Positions 9,040-19,090 are shown, counted from the first letter of the stretch. The stretch is 64,000 nt of DNA from CBDCVD01 sp965224015 (GCA_965224015.1 OZ245032.1:2418001-2482000), one strand, 5' to 3'. Numbers and translations: made by a program. The notes: generated from the sequence alone by a model not told the origin.

Positions 9040-9346
9040 TACCAGCGGTATGGGCTTTATGGACACGCCGACTGGTGTACGGCTTTGATAACACAACGCT
9101 TTGACGCTAAGGCATGAGCCCTTGGCAAGGGCCCTTGGTATATACCAGCGGTATTGGCTTTATGGACACGCCGACTGGTGTACGGCTTTGATAACACAAC
9201 GCTTTGACGCTAAGGCATGAGCCCTTGGCAAGGGCCCTTGGTATATACCAGCGGTATGGGCTTTATAGACACGCCGTCTGGTGTACAGCCTTGATAACAC
9301 AACGCTTTGACGCTAAGGCATGAGTCATTGGCAAGGGCCCTTGGTA
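9040..9346 (+). repeat. Three tandem family A repeats
   Basis: Copies at 9040-9140, 9143-9243 and 9246-9346, head to tail at 103 bp spacing. They lie between the divergent 5' end of tauA and the 3' end of maf. The last copy ends at the maf stop codon. Confidence 0.9.
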
Positions 9347-9952
9347 TTATATCATAAGAAAACCGGATCGGCGCAGATAATCCAGCAATGGCAATAAAGG
9401 CAGACCAAGGATCGTAAAATAGTCCCCCTCCACCTGGCTGAACAGCTGAACGCCCTCACCTTCCAGGGCATAACATCCAACTGTATTTAGGGCCGCGCTC
9501 CTGTTTGCCGCCAGATAGGCGCCGACAAATTGGGGGGAGAAATCGCGCATGGTCAAATGGGCCTGGGCACTGGTTTGCCACAGAATTTGATCCTGTCTCA
9601 CACACGCCACAGCGGAAATCAATGTGTGCGTCTTGCCCCGAAGCGCCAGCAAACGGGCCCGCGCCTCGTCCTCAGTTTTCACCTTGTTTAAGGTCCGGCC
9701 CTCAAACTCCAAACACTGATCCGCACCGATAACCACATCCTGCGGATATCTCTTTGCCACATCCAGGGCTTTTAAGCGCGCCAAGACTGTCGCCACATCA
9801 GCGACCGGTGCCCCTGATTGCAAAAGCGGCTTTTCCGCCGCCCGTTCATCAAGGGTTGACGCCCTCGCCATGACATCAACACCGGCGTTACGCAAAAGCG
9901 ATAACCGCACAGGGCTCGCAGAGGCCAGAATAATCGGTGTTGAACATTTCAA
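9347..9952 (-). CDS. maf: Maf family nucleoside triphosphate pyrophosphatase
   Basis: About 201 aa from a TTG start at 9952, which gives the normal family length and follows an AGGAG-like stretch. Maf/YhdE/YceF proteins hydrolyse non-canonical or house-cleaning NTPs. Diagnostic motifs are ILASASPVRLSLLRNAG at the N-terminus, DERAAEKP, VIGADQCLEF and the C-terminal YALEGEGVQLFSQVEGDYFTILGLPLLPLL. A frame extension to an ATG at 10057 would add 35 residues unlike Maf. The gene borders the putative origin, as in Caulobacter relatives, where maf or the adjacent RP001-type gene faces hemE. Confidence 0.88.
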   Translation of the reverse strand: MKCSTPIILASASPVRLSLLRNAGVDVMARASTLDERAAEKPLLQSGAPVADVATVLARLKALDVAKRYPQDVVIGADQCLEFEGRTLNKVKTEDEARARLLALRGKTHTLISAVACVRQDQILWQTSAQAHLTMRDFSPQFVGAYLAANRSAALNTVGCYALEGEGVQLFSQVEGDYFTILGLPLLPLLDYLRRSGFLMI

Positions 9953-10029
9953 ACCAGAGGCTCCTGTGATGGCACCAATGCCCGGCGATAGGCAAAACCC
10001 CGCCAACGGTTGTATGGCGTGTCGCACCG

Positions 10030-10530
10030 CTGAAAGCATGTGGATAAATGCCAACAACTCTGCTTAATCAACGCCAGGGACAAAAATAATTTCAATGGGT
10101 ACACAGTTTTTCAGTCCGACAAGCTCATGAACAAATCCATACAAGCCTGTTAGCAACGGGCATATCGGGTTATTCATTTTTATACGCTTAATTTTCGCGT
10201 AACAGCAATTTTCATGGGGATAAAGTGAATATTGAAAACCTTGACTAAAAAGCATTTTTAGTTTTAATGCCCGAAGTTATCACCATAGCCTGGTTGCCAT
10301 GATAATGTGCGATCACGTCTTTTAATGTCCGCGCCCTGTTGATAAGCCATAATCCCCGATTTTCACACCCTAATAAAATAAACAAAGAGTCTATAAGACT
10401 CTTGATTCTTTAAGGGTCTGTGAATAGTCCTCTTTTTGTGGCGTATTATGATGGGTATCGCAAAGGGTTGATTTTTTGCAACTTGCAAAAATCAAGCGCC
10501 GGTGTTTCCCTATAGCCAAACGGGTACAGC
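10030..10530. other. Putative chromosomal replication origin (oriC)
   Basis: AT-rich non-coding gap next to hemE, the position of the Caulobacter and Rickettsia origins. Seen: a perfect DnaA box TGTGGATAA at 10039-10047, single-mismatch boxes at 10215-10223 (TGGGGATAA) and 10337-10345 (TGTTGATAA), and a near CtrA box TTAA-N7-GTAA at 10188-10202. Three GANTC sites are packed into 22 bp (10387, 10397, 10404) inside an imperfect palindrome, next to an A/T-rich run (10370-10415). Location is known-family evidence; function is inference. Confidence 0.62.
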
Positions 10531-10533
10531 TAA

Positions 10534-10736
10534 TACCAGCGGTATTGGCTTTATAGACACGCCGACTGGTGTACTGCCTTGATAACACACTTAACTGACG
10601 CTAAGCCATGAGTCATTGTCAGGGCCCTTGGTATATGCCAGCGGTATGGGCTTTATAGACACGCCGACTGGTGTAAGGCCTTGATAACACACTTAACAGA
10701 CGCTAAGCCATGAGTCCTTGTTAAGGACCCTTGGTA
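10534..10736 (+). repeat. Two tandem family A repeats
   Basis: Copies at 10534-10633 and 10636-10736, separating the putative origin from hemE. Any hemE promoter would lie within or after the second copy. Confidence 0.88.
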
Positions 10737-10778
10737 TAACCCCATATTGATCTCTCCGAGAATGACCTGGTTTCTATT

Positions 10779-11813
10779 ATGACAACAGTCGATAAGCCGC
10801 TTTTGCGCGTATTGACAGGAGACGTGGTTAGTCCTGCGCCCTTATGGCTTATGCGTCAGGCGGGCCGCTATTTGCCGGAATATCGGGAAACACGCCAGCA
10901 GGCCGGATCGTTTCTGGATCTGTGCTTTACGCCGAAACTGGCCAGCAAGGTGACCTTGCAACCCATTGAGCGGTTTGATTTTGACGCGGCCATAATATTT
11001 TCGGACATTCTGGTTGTGCCTTACGCTTTGGGGCAGAAACTGTGGTTTGAAGACGGGGTTGGTCCGCGTCTGGAGCCTCTTGTTGAAGAGGACCTGGGCC
11101 GCTTTGACCTTCATGGGGTTGTGCAACATCTGAAACCGGTAATGGAGACCGTTGCACGGGTTCGCGAGCGTTTGCATGCGGGCAAGAGTGTGATCGGGTT
11201 TTGCGGCGCGCCCTGGACTGTGGCCACCTATATGGTTGCAGGACGAGGCACAACGGACCAAATGCCGGCGCGCCAGTTGGCTTTGCAAAACCCGGCGTTG
11301 TTTTCGCAGTTGATCGATATTCTGGTGCAGGCATCTATAGACTATCTGGTAGCCCAATTGCGCGCCGGTGCTGATGTGGTACAGATATTCGACACCTGGG
11401 CCGGCATATTGGATGGCGAGGCCTTTACCCGCTGGTGTGTGGAACCTACAGCGCGTATTGTAGCCCAAGTGCGAGCGCAGGTGCCCGGGGCACCTATAAT
11501 CGGGTTTCCGCGCGGTGTTGGCATGCGAATTGCTGACTATTGCCGGGAGACAGGGGTGGATGGTGTTGGTGTTGACTGGATGAACGATCGTCACTATGTC
11601 TCACAAGCGGTGGGGTTGGATACGGCCCTACAGGGCAATCTTGATCCGGCGGTGCTGGTTGCCGGGGGCGAGGCCCTGCGCCGCCAGGTCGAGGCCATAA
11701 AACGGGAGTTTGCAGCCCGTCCGCATATTTTTAATCTCGGGCACGGCATTGTGCCGCAAACCCCCATCGCCCATGTTGAAGCCCTGGTGCGTTATGTTCG
11801 CGAGACGACGTAG
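10779..11813 (+). CDS. hemE: Uroporphyrinogen decarboxylase
   Basis: Heme pathway enzyme converting uroporphyrinogen III to coproporphyrinogen III in the cytosol, 344 aa. The N-terminal signature PLWLMRQAGRYLPEYR (residues about 21-36) is present, as are FSDILVVPYALGQ, GFCGAPWTVATYM and the C-terminal FNLGHGIVPQTP. First of the hemE-hemJ-rho run, with the putative origin directly upstream. No canonical ribosome site is obvious before the ATG; GAGAATGACC lies about 20 bp upstream. Everything looks intact. Confidence 0.95.
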   Translation: MTTVDKPLLRVLTGDVVSPAPLWLMRQAGRYLPEYRETRQQAGSFLDLCFTPKLASKVTLQPIERFDFDAAIIFSDILVVPYALGQKLWFEDGVGPRLEPLVEEDLGRFDLHGVVQHLKPVMETVARVRERLHAGKSVIGFCGAPWTVATYMVAGRGTTDQMPARQLALQNPALFSQLIDILVQASIDYLVAQLRAGADVVQIFDTWAGILDGEAFTRWCVEPTARIVAQVRAQVPGAPIIGFPRGVGMRIADYCRETGVDGVGVDWMNDRHYVSQAVGLDTALQGNLDPAVLVAGGEALRRQVEAIKREFAARPHIFNLGHGIVPQTPIAHVEALVRYVRETT

Positions 11814-11885
11814 GGCGTATCTGGAGGGAAAGCGGGTAGGTAGGTGCAGGTTCGACGAAGAGCCCGTGGGAGTTTGTGAGAGTTA

Positions 11886-12311
11886 ATGCTGCTGTTAACT
11901 GTAAAAGCCCTTCATATTATTGCGATTATTGCCTGGATGGCCGGTCTTCTTTATCTTCCGCGTTTGATGGTCTATCACGTGAGAAACGTGAACAACACGC
12001 ATATGAGCCAGACGTTTAAAACGATGGAGACAAGATTAATAAAAATAATCATGAATCCTTCGATGGCATTGAGTTGGGTACTGGGACTGTGGTTGGCTTT
12101 TTCTTATGATTATTGGAGTGATATTTGGTTTTACATAAAATTATTATTTGTTCTCATGCTTACGTCATGTCATATATATTTATCTTTATGCGCAAGAAGA
12201 TTCTCACAAGACAAAAACACGCATACGGAAAGGTTTTTTCGGATAATCAATGAAATTCCTGCAGTATTGATGATATTGATTGTATTGCTTGTTGTTGTCA
12301 AGCCGTTCTGA
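11886..12311 (+). CDS. hemJ: Protoporphyrinogen IX oxidase HemJ
   Basis: Integral membrane heme-pathway enzyme, 141 aa, oxidising protoporphyrinogen IX. Four hydrophobic segments are seen (about 5-25, 55-75, 80-100, 120-140). The family residues include His10 in VKALHIIAIIAWMAGLLYLPRLMVYH, the most recognisable UPF0093 motif, and the C-terminal NEIPAVLMILIVLLVVVKPF. It sits 70 bp after hemE, its usual neighbour. Base use is visibly more A/T-rich than hemE or rho (AAAATAATC-type codons), perhaps from origin proximity or older transfer. Confidence 0.9.
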   Translation: MLLLTVKALHIIAIIAWMAGLLYLPRLMVYHVRNVNNTHMSQTFKTMETRLIKIIMNPSMALSWVLGLWLAFSYDYWSDIWFYIKLLFVLMLTSCHIYLSLCARRFSQDKNTHTERFFRIINEIPAVLMILIVLLVVVKPF

Positions 12312-12337
12312 CCGTCCCGGGAGCCCTGTCGCCGGGC

Positions 12338-12682
12338 CTAGAGCATCGGGCGCTTAAATTGCAACAATAATTCCGGTTAGGATCACGAGAAAAACGAAAA
12401 TGGGGCCTTGGATAGTGGATTTGCTATTCTTTTTCAGCCTCGTGAAGCCATTTATCTGATCATTGCTTTTTTCCGGCGGCTCCCGCGGTGTGTCAAGGGC
12501 GCTTCGCGCCGCCTTTGGCGGTTCTTGAACCCTTGACACACCGCAGCCGCCGGTTAGGGCTCATGATCAGATAAATGGCTGGTAGCGCCTTTCTATAGAC
12601 ATGGACCGATAAAGCCTGAGAAAAGAGTCCCTATCCAGAACCGAGGGATTATCGTTGCAATTTAAACCCCCGATGCTCTAAA
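12338..12682. repeat. Composite element: outer inverted ends around a family B hairpin
   Basis: Outer arms AGAGCATCGGGCG..TTAAATTGCAAC (from 12338) and GTTGCAATTTAAA..CCGATGCTCT (to 12680) are inverted repeats. Inside, at 12430-12585, is a family B hairpin with arms GCCATTTATCTGATCAT / ATGATCAGATAAATGGC and inner stem GTGTGTCAAGGGCGCTTCGC / AACCCTTGACACACCGC. The flanking words GGGCCTTGGA and CATGGACC recur beside the copy at 20.28 kb. No coding capacity. Confidence 0.75.
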
Positions 12683-12991
12683 AATTATAAGAAATTGACT
12701 TGCTATTAAAAAAAAATGCTTTATAATTCCTCGCGCTGAAAAATGTTGTCAAATGAGTTTTTCTGTTTTCCTGCCCATGCGCCCCGCTTTTCCCTGTTGT
12801 TAGGGGGCTTTTCCAACCCAGACAGATAGCCTGACAGATAACAAGTGGGAACGTCTATTGACCACCCGGCCAGCCCGCGCCCCATCCTGGGCCTCCATGA
12901 GAGAATGCCCCTGAGGGATTTGGCCCTAAAGCCGATGCCGCTGGTATAAGTCCTGTCCCCACGCGCTTTTGGCTTTCCTGACCACCGATCC
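12683..12991. other. Intergenic stretch without a recognisable gene
   Basis: Between the composite repeat and the MITE-like element. It holds an A-run (near 12705) and a short remnant of a family A end (GCCGCTGGTATAAG near 12933). GAACGTCTATTGACC resembles the TCAATAGACGTTTCC word seen near 19.0 and 20.9 kb. I see no coding region. Confidence 0.5.
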
Positions 12992-13268
12992 TAGAGCGTA
13001 TCAGGTTTTAATAGAACCATTCTGACGGAGCGATTTTGCGACAAGATGGGCCTTAAGTCTCGCAGGATATAGTGGGGCTATTTTCAAGAGACTTAAGGTC
13101 CATATTGGCGCAAAAGCGCCCGTCCCTTCGGGTTTCCGATTGGCGGACGCCCACGCCCAAGCCGCTCTTGAGAGATGGATAAACATCGCTCTTCGATCGC
13201 CTTGAGCTTGGGAATCGCCTCGCCAATCGAGAAACAGAATTGATTCTATTAAAACCTGATACGCTCTA
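12992..13268. mobile_element. MITE-like element with perfect 25 bp terminal inverted repeats
   Basis: The left end TAGAGCGTATCAGGTTTTAA plus TAGAA (12992-13016) is exactly complementary to the right end 13244-13268. The element begins and ends in TA, the target duplicated by IS630/Tc1-mariner transposases. There is an internal stem around CCTTAAGTCTC / GAGACTTAAGG (13050-13098). No transposase is encoded, so it is non-autonomous. It lies in the hemJ-rho gap. Related single ends occur after parA, after parB, and near 46.3, 52.06 and 57.78 kb. Confidence 0.8.
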
Positions 13269-13335
13269 ACCCCGCCACCTCATGTTTTCTCTATAACCCG
13301 CTTAGACTCTCCACCAATCAGAATAGTGATAACTT

Positions 13336-14619
13336 ATGCTTGATTTTACCTCATCCGACGAAGTAAAACTCCACGATTTAAAATCCAAAACACCGACAGA
13401 ATTACTCGACATCGCAGAAGATCTTGATGTTGAAAACGCCTCCGCCATGCGCAAACAGGAGCTCATGTTTGCAATTCTGCAACAGCTGGCATCCCGTGAG
13501 ATTGTGATTATCGGTGAAGGTGTTGTTGAGGTCCTGCAGGACGGGTTCGGGTTTTTGCGCTCCCCTGAGGCCAATTATCTCCCCGGCCCTGACGATATTT
13601 ACGTAAGCCCCAGCCAGATCCGGCGCTTTGCCCTGCGCACCGGCGACACCGTCGAAGGCCAGATCCGCAGTCCAAAAGACGGAGAGCGCTATTTCGCTCT
13701 TTTGCGTGTCAACCTCATCAACTTTGAGGAAACGGAAAAGTCCCGTCACAAGGTTCACTTTGACAACCTGACGCCGCTTTATCCTGATCAGCGGTTTGTC
13801 ATGGAGATTGATAACGCCGACAGCAAAGACAAGAGCGCGCGGGTTATCGATATTGTCGCGCCTCTTGGTATGGGGCAACGGGGTTTGATTGTCGCGCCTC
13901 CGCGTACCGGTAAAACGGTTTTGTTGCAAAATGTCGCCCACTCCATTACCACCAATCATCCCAACAGCTATCTGATCGTTTTGCTGATCGACGAGCGCCC
14001 TGAGGAAGTTACCGACATGCAGCGTTCCGTTCAGGGAGAGGTGATTTCTTCCACCTTTGACGAGCCCGCCAGCCGCCATGTGCAGGTTGCGGAAATGGTG
14101 ATCGAAAAGGCCAAACGGCTGGTGGAACACCGGCGCGATGTGGTCATATTGCTCGATTCCATCACCCGTCTGGGGCGCGCCTATAACACCGTCGTGCCCT
14201 CGTCCGGCAAGGTGTTGACCGGCGGTGTCGATGCCAATGCCCTGCAGCGGCCAAAGCGTTTCTTTGGGGCGGCGCGCAACATCGAAGAAGGCGGCTCGTT
14301 GACCATCATTGCCACCGCCCTTATTGATACCGGCAGCCGCATGGATGAGGTGATTTTTGAGGAGTTCAAAGGTACCGGCAATTCGGAAATTATCCTTGAT
14401 CGTAAAATGGCCGACAAGCGGGTTTTCCCGTCCATCGACATTACCCGTTCAGGAACCCGCAAGGAAGAGCTTCTCGTGGATCCGGCAACCCTGAAGAAAA
14501 TGTACGTGCTGCGGCGTATCCTCAATCCCATGGGAACCATCGATGCCATTGAGTTCCTGCTCGATAAACTGCGCCAGACCAAGAACAACGATGCGTTTTT
14601 TGATTCCATGAATACGTAA
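13336..14619 (+). CDS. rho: Transcription termination factor Rho
   Basis: Hexameric RNA helicase that ends transcription, 427 aa. Domain order: N-terminal helical HTH-like part (residues about 8-50, LHDLKSKTPTELLDIAEDL), cold-shock RNA-binding domain (about 52-125, GVVEVLQDGFGFLRSP) and RecA-like ATPase with Walker A APPRTGKT near 186-194. DERPEEVTDMQRSV and the Q/R-loop region VVPSSGKVLTGGVDANAL follow. The length is standard for alphaproteobacteria. It follows hemJ in conserved order; two parS sites lie immediately downstream. Confidence 0.97.
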   Translation: MLDFTSSDEVKLHDLKSKTPTELLDIAEDLDVENASAMRKQELMFAILQQLASREIVIIGEGVVEVLQDGFGFLRSPEANYLPGPDDIYVSPSQIRRFALRTGDTVEGQIRSPKDGERYFALLRVNLINFEETEKSRHKVHFDNLTPLYPDQRFVMEIDNADSKDKSARVIDIVAPLGMGQRGLIVAPPRTGKTVLLQNVAHSITTNHPNSYLIVLLIDERPEEVTDMQRSVQGEVISSTFDEPASRHVQVAEMVIEKAKRLVEHRRDVVILLDSITRLGRAYNTVVPSSGKVLTGGVDANALQRPKRFFGAARNIEEGGSLTIIATALIDTGSRMDEVIFEEFKGTGNSEIILDRKMADKRVFPSIDITRSGTRKEELLVDPATLKKMYVLRRILNPMGTIDAIEFLLDKLRQTKNNDAFFDSMNT

Positions 14620-14665
14620 AAGTCCCATGGCGGGATTTGTCAGATCAGCGGGCGGGATAGTAAAA

Positions 14666-14681
14666 TGTTTCACGTGAAACA
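14666..14681. other. parS site 1
   Basis: Perfect TGTTTCACGTGAAACA, the ParB-binding centromere palindrome, 47 bp after rho. It is 98 bp from the next site, the same spacing and spacer type (CTGCTCTACTGACGGGCACC) as in the main block. Confidence 0.95.
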
Positions 14682-14763
14682 TTTGCGCTGCTCTACTGAC
14701 GGGCACCACCGGCCTGCCAACGGAGTTTCCCTCCCATCGGTCTTGATACCCATTGCGGTACAA

Positions 14764-14779
14764 TGTTTCACGTGAAACA
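14764..14779. other. parS site 2, at the 5' edge of mnmE
   Basis: Perfect 16-mer. An ATG formed at its edge (14763) is in frame with mnmE, so the site could be read as residues MFHVKH if that start were used. Confidence 0.95.
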
Positions 14780-14792
14780 TTCGGGCTTCGCT

Positions 14793-16199
14793 ATGAATGG
14801 GCTGGCCATGAACGGCGTTCGGGAAGACAATGGGCAAGAGACGATCGTTGCCCTGGCCTCCGGGTCGACCCCGTCGGGGATTGCCATTGTGCGCATGTCC
14901 GGCCCCCGGGCCGGTGCCAATCTCGCCAACCTTGCAGGAAAAATCCCCGCGCCGCGGCGCGCCACCCTTTGCCGTCTTTATGACGCGAAATCCCGGCATC
15001 TGCTGGATACGGCGCTGGTTCTTTGGTTTCCAGGCCCGAAAAGCTACACCGGGGAGGACCTTGTGGAGCTGCATGTTCATGGGGGACCGGCGGTTGTTGA
15101 AGCCGTTGTCGAAAGCCTTGGCGGGTGTCCCCGAACCCGTTTGGCGGAGCCGGGAGAGTTTACCCGCAGGGCCTTCGAAAATGGCAAAATGGACCTGGTC
15201 GCGGTTGAGGGGCTGGCGGATTTAATCGAAGCGCAAACGGAGCGGCAGCGACGCCTGGCCCTGGACCAGGCGCAGGGACACCTTGATGCCCTCTATGAGG
15301 ATTGGCGGGCGCAACTCATCGAAATCGCGGCCCATGTAATGGCCACCATCGACTTTGCCGACGAGGATGATGTTCCCGCCGGCCTTGATGTCTCGGCGCG
15401 GGCGCAGATCGAGGCGTTGGCCGAGGAGGTAGCGGCGCACCTGGCCCATGGCACCTACGGCGAGATCGTGCGCGATGGCTTGCAGGTGGCCATTATGGGG
15501 CCCCCCAATGCGGGCAAATCCTCACTGCTGAACTGGCTGGCGAAACGCGATGTTGCCATTGTCACCCCCCACGCGGGCACAACGCGAGATGTGCTTGAGG
15601 TGCGGCTGAACATTGGGGGTTATCTTGTTGTGGTGACGGACACGGCGGGCATTCGTGAGAGCGAAGACGCCATTGAGCAGGAGGGGATTGCCCGGGCGGT
15701 TAATCGGGGGCAGGGGGCGGATGTGATTTTGTGGGTGGAGGACGCCTCGCAGCCTCAGGCCGCGGTGTTGCCCGAAAGTCTTGATTGGGGACGGGTGGTT
15801 CGGGTTATCAACAAGATGGATTTGCGGGCGCCGGATCACGGCAAGACTAACGGCAATAAGGACGGGGCCCTTGCGGCCGCGCCTGGGGGCCTTCCCACCT
15901 GCGAGATTTCGTTAAAGACGCGCACCCGTGTGGATGACGTGGTTGCGCATATCAAAGAGCGCCTGGGGCGTTTGCAAGCTGGTCGTCCGGCCTTGCTGCC
16001 GGCGCGGGTGCGTCACCGGGCCCATTTGGCAACGTGCCATGGGGCCTTAAGGCGGGCGATTGACGAGGCCGGGGAAGACCCGGAACTGGTGGCGGAGGAG
16101 TTGCGCGTAGCCGCGGATGCCCTGGGGCGCTTGACCGGACGCATTCATGTGGAAGACCTGTTGGATGTTGTGTTTGCGCAATTTTGTATTGGCAAATAG
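14793..16199 (+). CDS. mnmE: tRNA uridine-5-carboxymethylaminomethyl GTPase MnmE
   Basis: GTPase that, with MnmG, modifies U34 of several tRNAs; about 468 aa. N-terminal folate-binding domain (TIVALASGSTPSGIAIVRMSGP), central helical domain and inserted G domain with G1 motif GPPNAGKSS near residues 234-242. The DTAG motif lies near 287 and INKMD near 340. It ends in the essential FCIGK motif. Starts at 14763 (inside parS), 14793 and 14808 are all in frame; 14793 is the first beyond the parS site, and none has a clear ribosome site. mnmG is separated from it by the parS block rather than adjacent. Confidence 0.93.
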   Translation: MNGLAMNGVREDNGQETIVALASGSTPSGIAIVRMSGPRAGANLANLAGKIPAPRRATLCRLYDAKSRHLLDTALVLWFPGPKSYTGEDLVELHVHGGPAVVEAVVESLGGCPRTRLAEPGEFTRRAFENGKMDLVAVEGLADLIEAQTERQRRLALDQAQGHLDALYEDWRAQLIEIAAHVMATIDFADEDDVPAGLDVSARAQIEALAEEVAAHLAHGTYGEIVRDGLQVAIMGPPNAGKSSLLNWLAKRDVAIVTPHAGTTRDVLEVRLNIGGYLVVVTDTAGIRESEDAIEQEGIARAVNRGQGADVILWVEDASQPQAAVLPESLDWGRVVRVINKMDLRAPDHGKTNGNKDGALAAAPGGLPTCEISLKTRTRVDDVVAHIKERLGRLQAGRPALLPARVRHRAHLATCHGALRRAIDEAGEDPELVAEELRVAADALGRLTGRIHVEDLLDVVFAQFCIGK

Positions 16200-18108
16200 C
16201 AGGGCCCCTTTTATAGGCGATGTTTCACGTGAAACATTCGGGTCTCTTTATAGATGGGCATCACCTTACCCGTTCCCGCTCGCGGGCCACCCCTAGGGTA
16301 CCGCCTGCGTGGGTGGCCCGCGAGGGGGAGGGGGCTGGCCAGGTCACCAAACACGTTTCTCGCCCATCGATTTTGCTGCCCATTACGGTACAATGTTTCA
16401 CGTGAAACATCTGCGCTGCTCTATTGACGGGCACCAACATCCCGCCAACAGAGTTTCTCGCCCATCGGTTTTACTGCCCATTGCGGTACAATGTTTCACG
16501 TGAAACATCCGGGTCTCTTTATAGATGGGCATCACCTTACCCGTTCCCGCTCGCGGGCCACCCCTAGGGTACCGCCTGCGTGGGTGGCCCGCGAGGGGGA
16601 GGGGGCTGGCCAGGTCACCAAACACGTTTCTCGCCCATCGATTTTGCTGCCCATTACGGTACAATGTTTCACGTGAAACATCTGCGCTGCTCTATTGACG
16701 GGCACCAACATCCCGCCAACAGAGTTTCCCTCCCATCGATTTTGCTGCCTATTGCGGTACAATGTTTCACGTGAAACATTCGGGTCTCTTTATAGATGAG
16801 CATCACCTTACCCCCTCCCGCTCGCGGGCCACCCCTAGGGCACCGCCTGCGTGGGTGGCCCGCGAGCGGGAGGGGGGCGGCCAGGTCACCAAACACGTTT
16901 CCCGCCCATCGGTCTTGCTGCCCATTACGGTACAATGTTTCACGTGAAACATCCGCGCTGCTCTATTGACGGGTACCAGCATCCCGCCAACAGAGTTTCC
17001 CTCCCATCGATTTTGCTGCCTATTGCGGTACAATGTTTCACGTGAAACATCTGCGCTGCTCTACTGACGGGCACCAGCATCCCACCAACAGAGTTTCCCT
17101 CCCATCGGTTTTACTGCCTATTGCGGTACAATGTTTCACGTGAAACATTCGCTCTGCGCCTCGCTATTCATAGCCGTTGTCGCTTTTAGGGTTTGGGCGC
17201 TCCCCGGGGTAACCTTTCAGGGTTGGCTTAAGCCGGGGCAGCGGGCGAGCCGGATAGAAAATGTTTCACGTGAAACATCCGGGTCTCTTTATAGATGGGC
17301 ATCACCTTGCCCCCTCCCCCTCGCGGGCCACCCGCGCAGGCGGTACCCTAGGGGTGGCCCGCGAGGGGGAGGGGGGCGGCCAGGTCACAACCACACGTTT
17401 CCCGCCCATCGGTTTTGCTGCCTATTGCGGTACAATGTTTCACGTGAAACATCTGCGCTGCTCTACTGACGGGCACCAGCATCCCGCCAACAGAGTTTCC
17501 CTCCCATCGGTCTTGCTGCCCATTACGGTACAATGTTTCACGTGAAACATCTGCGCCTCGCTATTCATGGCCGTTGTCGCTTTTAGGGCTGGGTTGCCCA
17601 AGGTACCCTTTCAGAGTTGGCTTAAGCCGGGGCAGCGGGCGAGCCGGATAGAAAATGTTTCACGTGAAACATTCGCGACTCGCTATTCATGGCCGTTGTC
17701 GCTTTTAGGGCTGGGCTTCCCGGGTATCCTTTCTGGGGCGGCTTAAGCCAGGGCGGCGGGTCGACCAGGTAGAAAATGTTTCACGTGAAACATCTGCGCT
17801 GCTCTATTGACGGGTACCAGCATCCCGCCAACAGAGTTTCTCGCCCATCGATTTTGCTGCCCATTACGGTACAATGTTTCACGTGAAACATCTGCGCCTC
17901 GCTATTCATGGCCGCTGTTGCTTTTAGGGCTGGGCTTCCCGGGTATCCTTTCAGAGTTGGCTTAAGCTGGGGCAGCGGGCCGGGCAGAAAATGTTTCACG
18001 TGAAACATTTGGGCTTCTTGTCTGATGAAGATGTGATGGGAGTGCGGATTATGGATAAAGGACTTCTTCTTGGGCTTCATCGGTTCATGTCTATACAAAG
18101 GCGGATCC

Positions 18109-18260
18109 AGCCATTTATCTGATCATGAGCTCTAACCGGCGGCTGCGGTGTATCAAGGGCGCTTCGCGCCGCCTCCGGCGGTTGTCAAACCCTTGACACA
18201 CCGCGGGAGCCGCCGGAGACAAGCAATGATCAGATAAATGGCTTCGCGAGGCTGAAACAG
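18109..18260 (-). repeat. Family B hairpin inside the parS block (copy 1)
   Basis: Arms CCATTTATCTGATCATGAG and TGATCAGATAAATGG, inner stem on GTATCAAGGGCGCTTCGCG / AACCCTTGACACACCGC. Flanked by CGGTTCATGTCTATAC upstream and GGTTCTATGAAGACATGACA downstream. It separates parS sites 17992 and 18328. Confidence 0.8.
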
Positions 18261-19090
18261 AATGGGTTCTATGAAGACATGACACGCTCTGGCCGACGTG
18301 TCTATAAAGCCCGTACCGCTGGTACAATGTTTCACGTGAAACATTCGGGTCTCTTTATAGATGAGCATCACCTTACCCGTTCCCGCTCGCAGGCCACCCG
18401 CGCAGGCGGTACCTTAGGGGTGGCCCGCGAGGGGGAGGGGGGCGGCCAGGTCACCAAACACGTTTCCCGCCCATCGATTTTGCTGCCTATTGCGGTACAA
18501 TGTTTCACGTGAAACATCTGCGCTGCTCTACTGACGGGCACCAGCATCCCACCAACAGAGTTTCCCTCCCATCGGTTTTACTGCCTATTGCGGTACAATG
18601 TTTCACGTGAAACATTCGGGTCTCTTTATAGATGGGCATCACCTTGCCCGTTCCCGCTCGCGGGCCACCCCTAGGGTACCGCCTGCGTGGGTGGCCCGCG
18701 AGGGGGAGGGGGGCGGCCAGGTCACCAAACACGTTTCTCGCCCATCGGTTTTGCTGCCCATTACGGTACAATGTTTCACGTGAAACATTCGGGTCTCTTT
18801 ATAGATGAGCATCACCTTACCCACTCCCGCTCGCAGGCCACCCGCGCAGGCGGTACCTTAGGGGTGGCCCGCGAGGGGGAGGGGGGCGGCCAGGTTACAA
18901 CCACACGTTTCCCGCCCATCGGTCTTGATGCCCATTGTGGTACAATGTTTCACGTGAAACATTCAGGTCTCTCTATGAAGACATGACACGCTCCAGGTTA
19001 TCAATAGACGTTTCCTGATAGGAACTCCGACTATGGATAAAGAACTTCTTCTTGGGCTTTGTCGGTTCATGTCTATACAAAGGCGGATCC

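Noticed and set aside
10064..10255. 63-codon minus-strand frame between maf and hemE
   Set aside because: It lies in the AT-rich putative origin, has no ribosome site and no recognised family; more likely chance.
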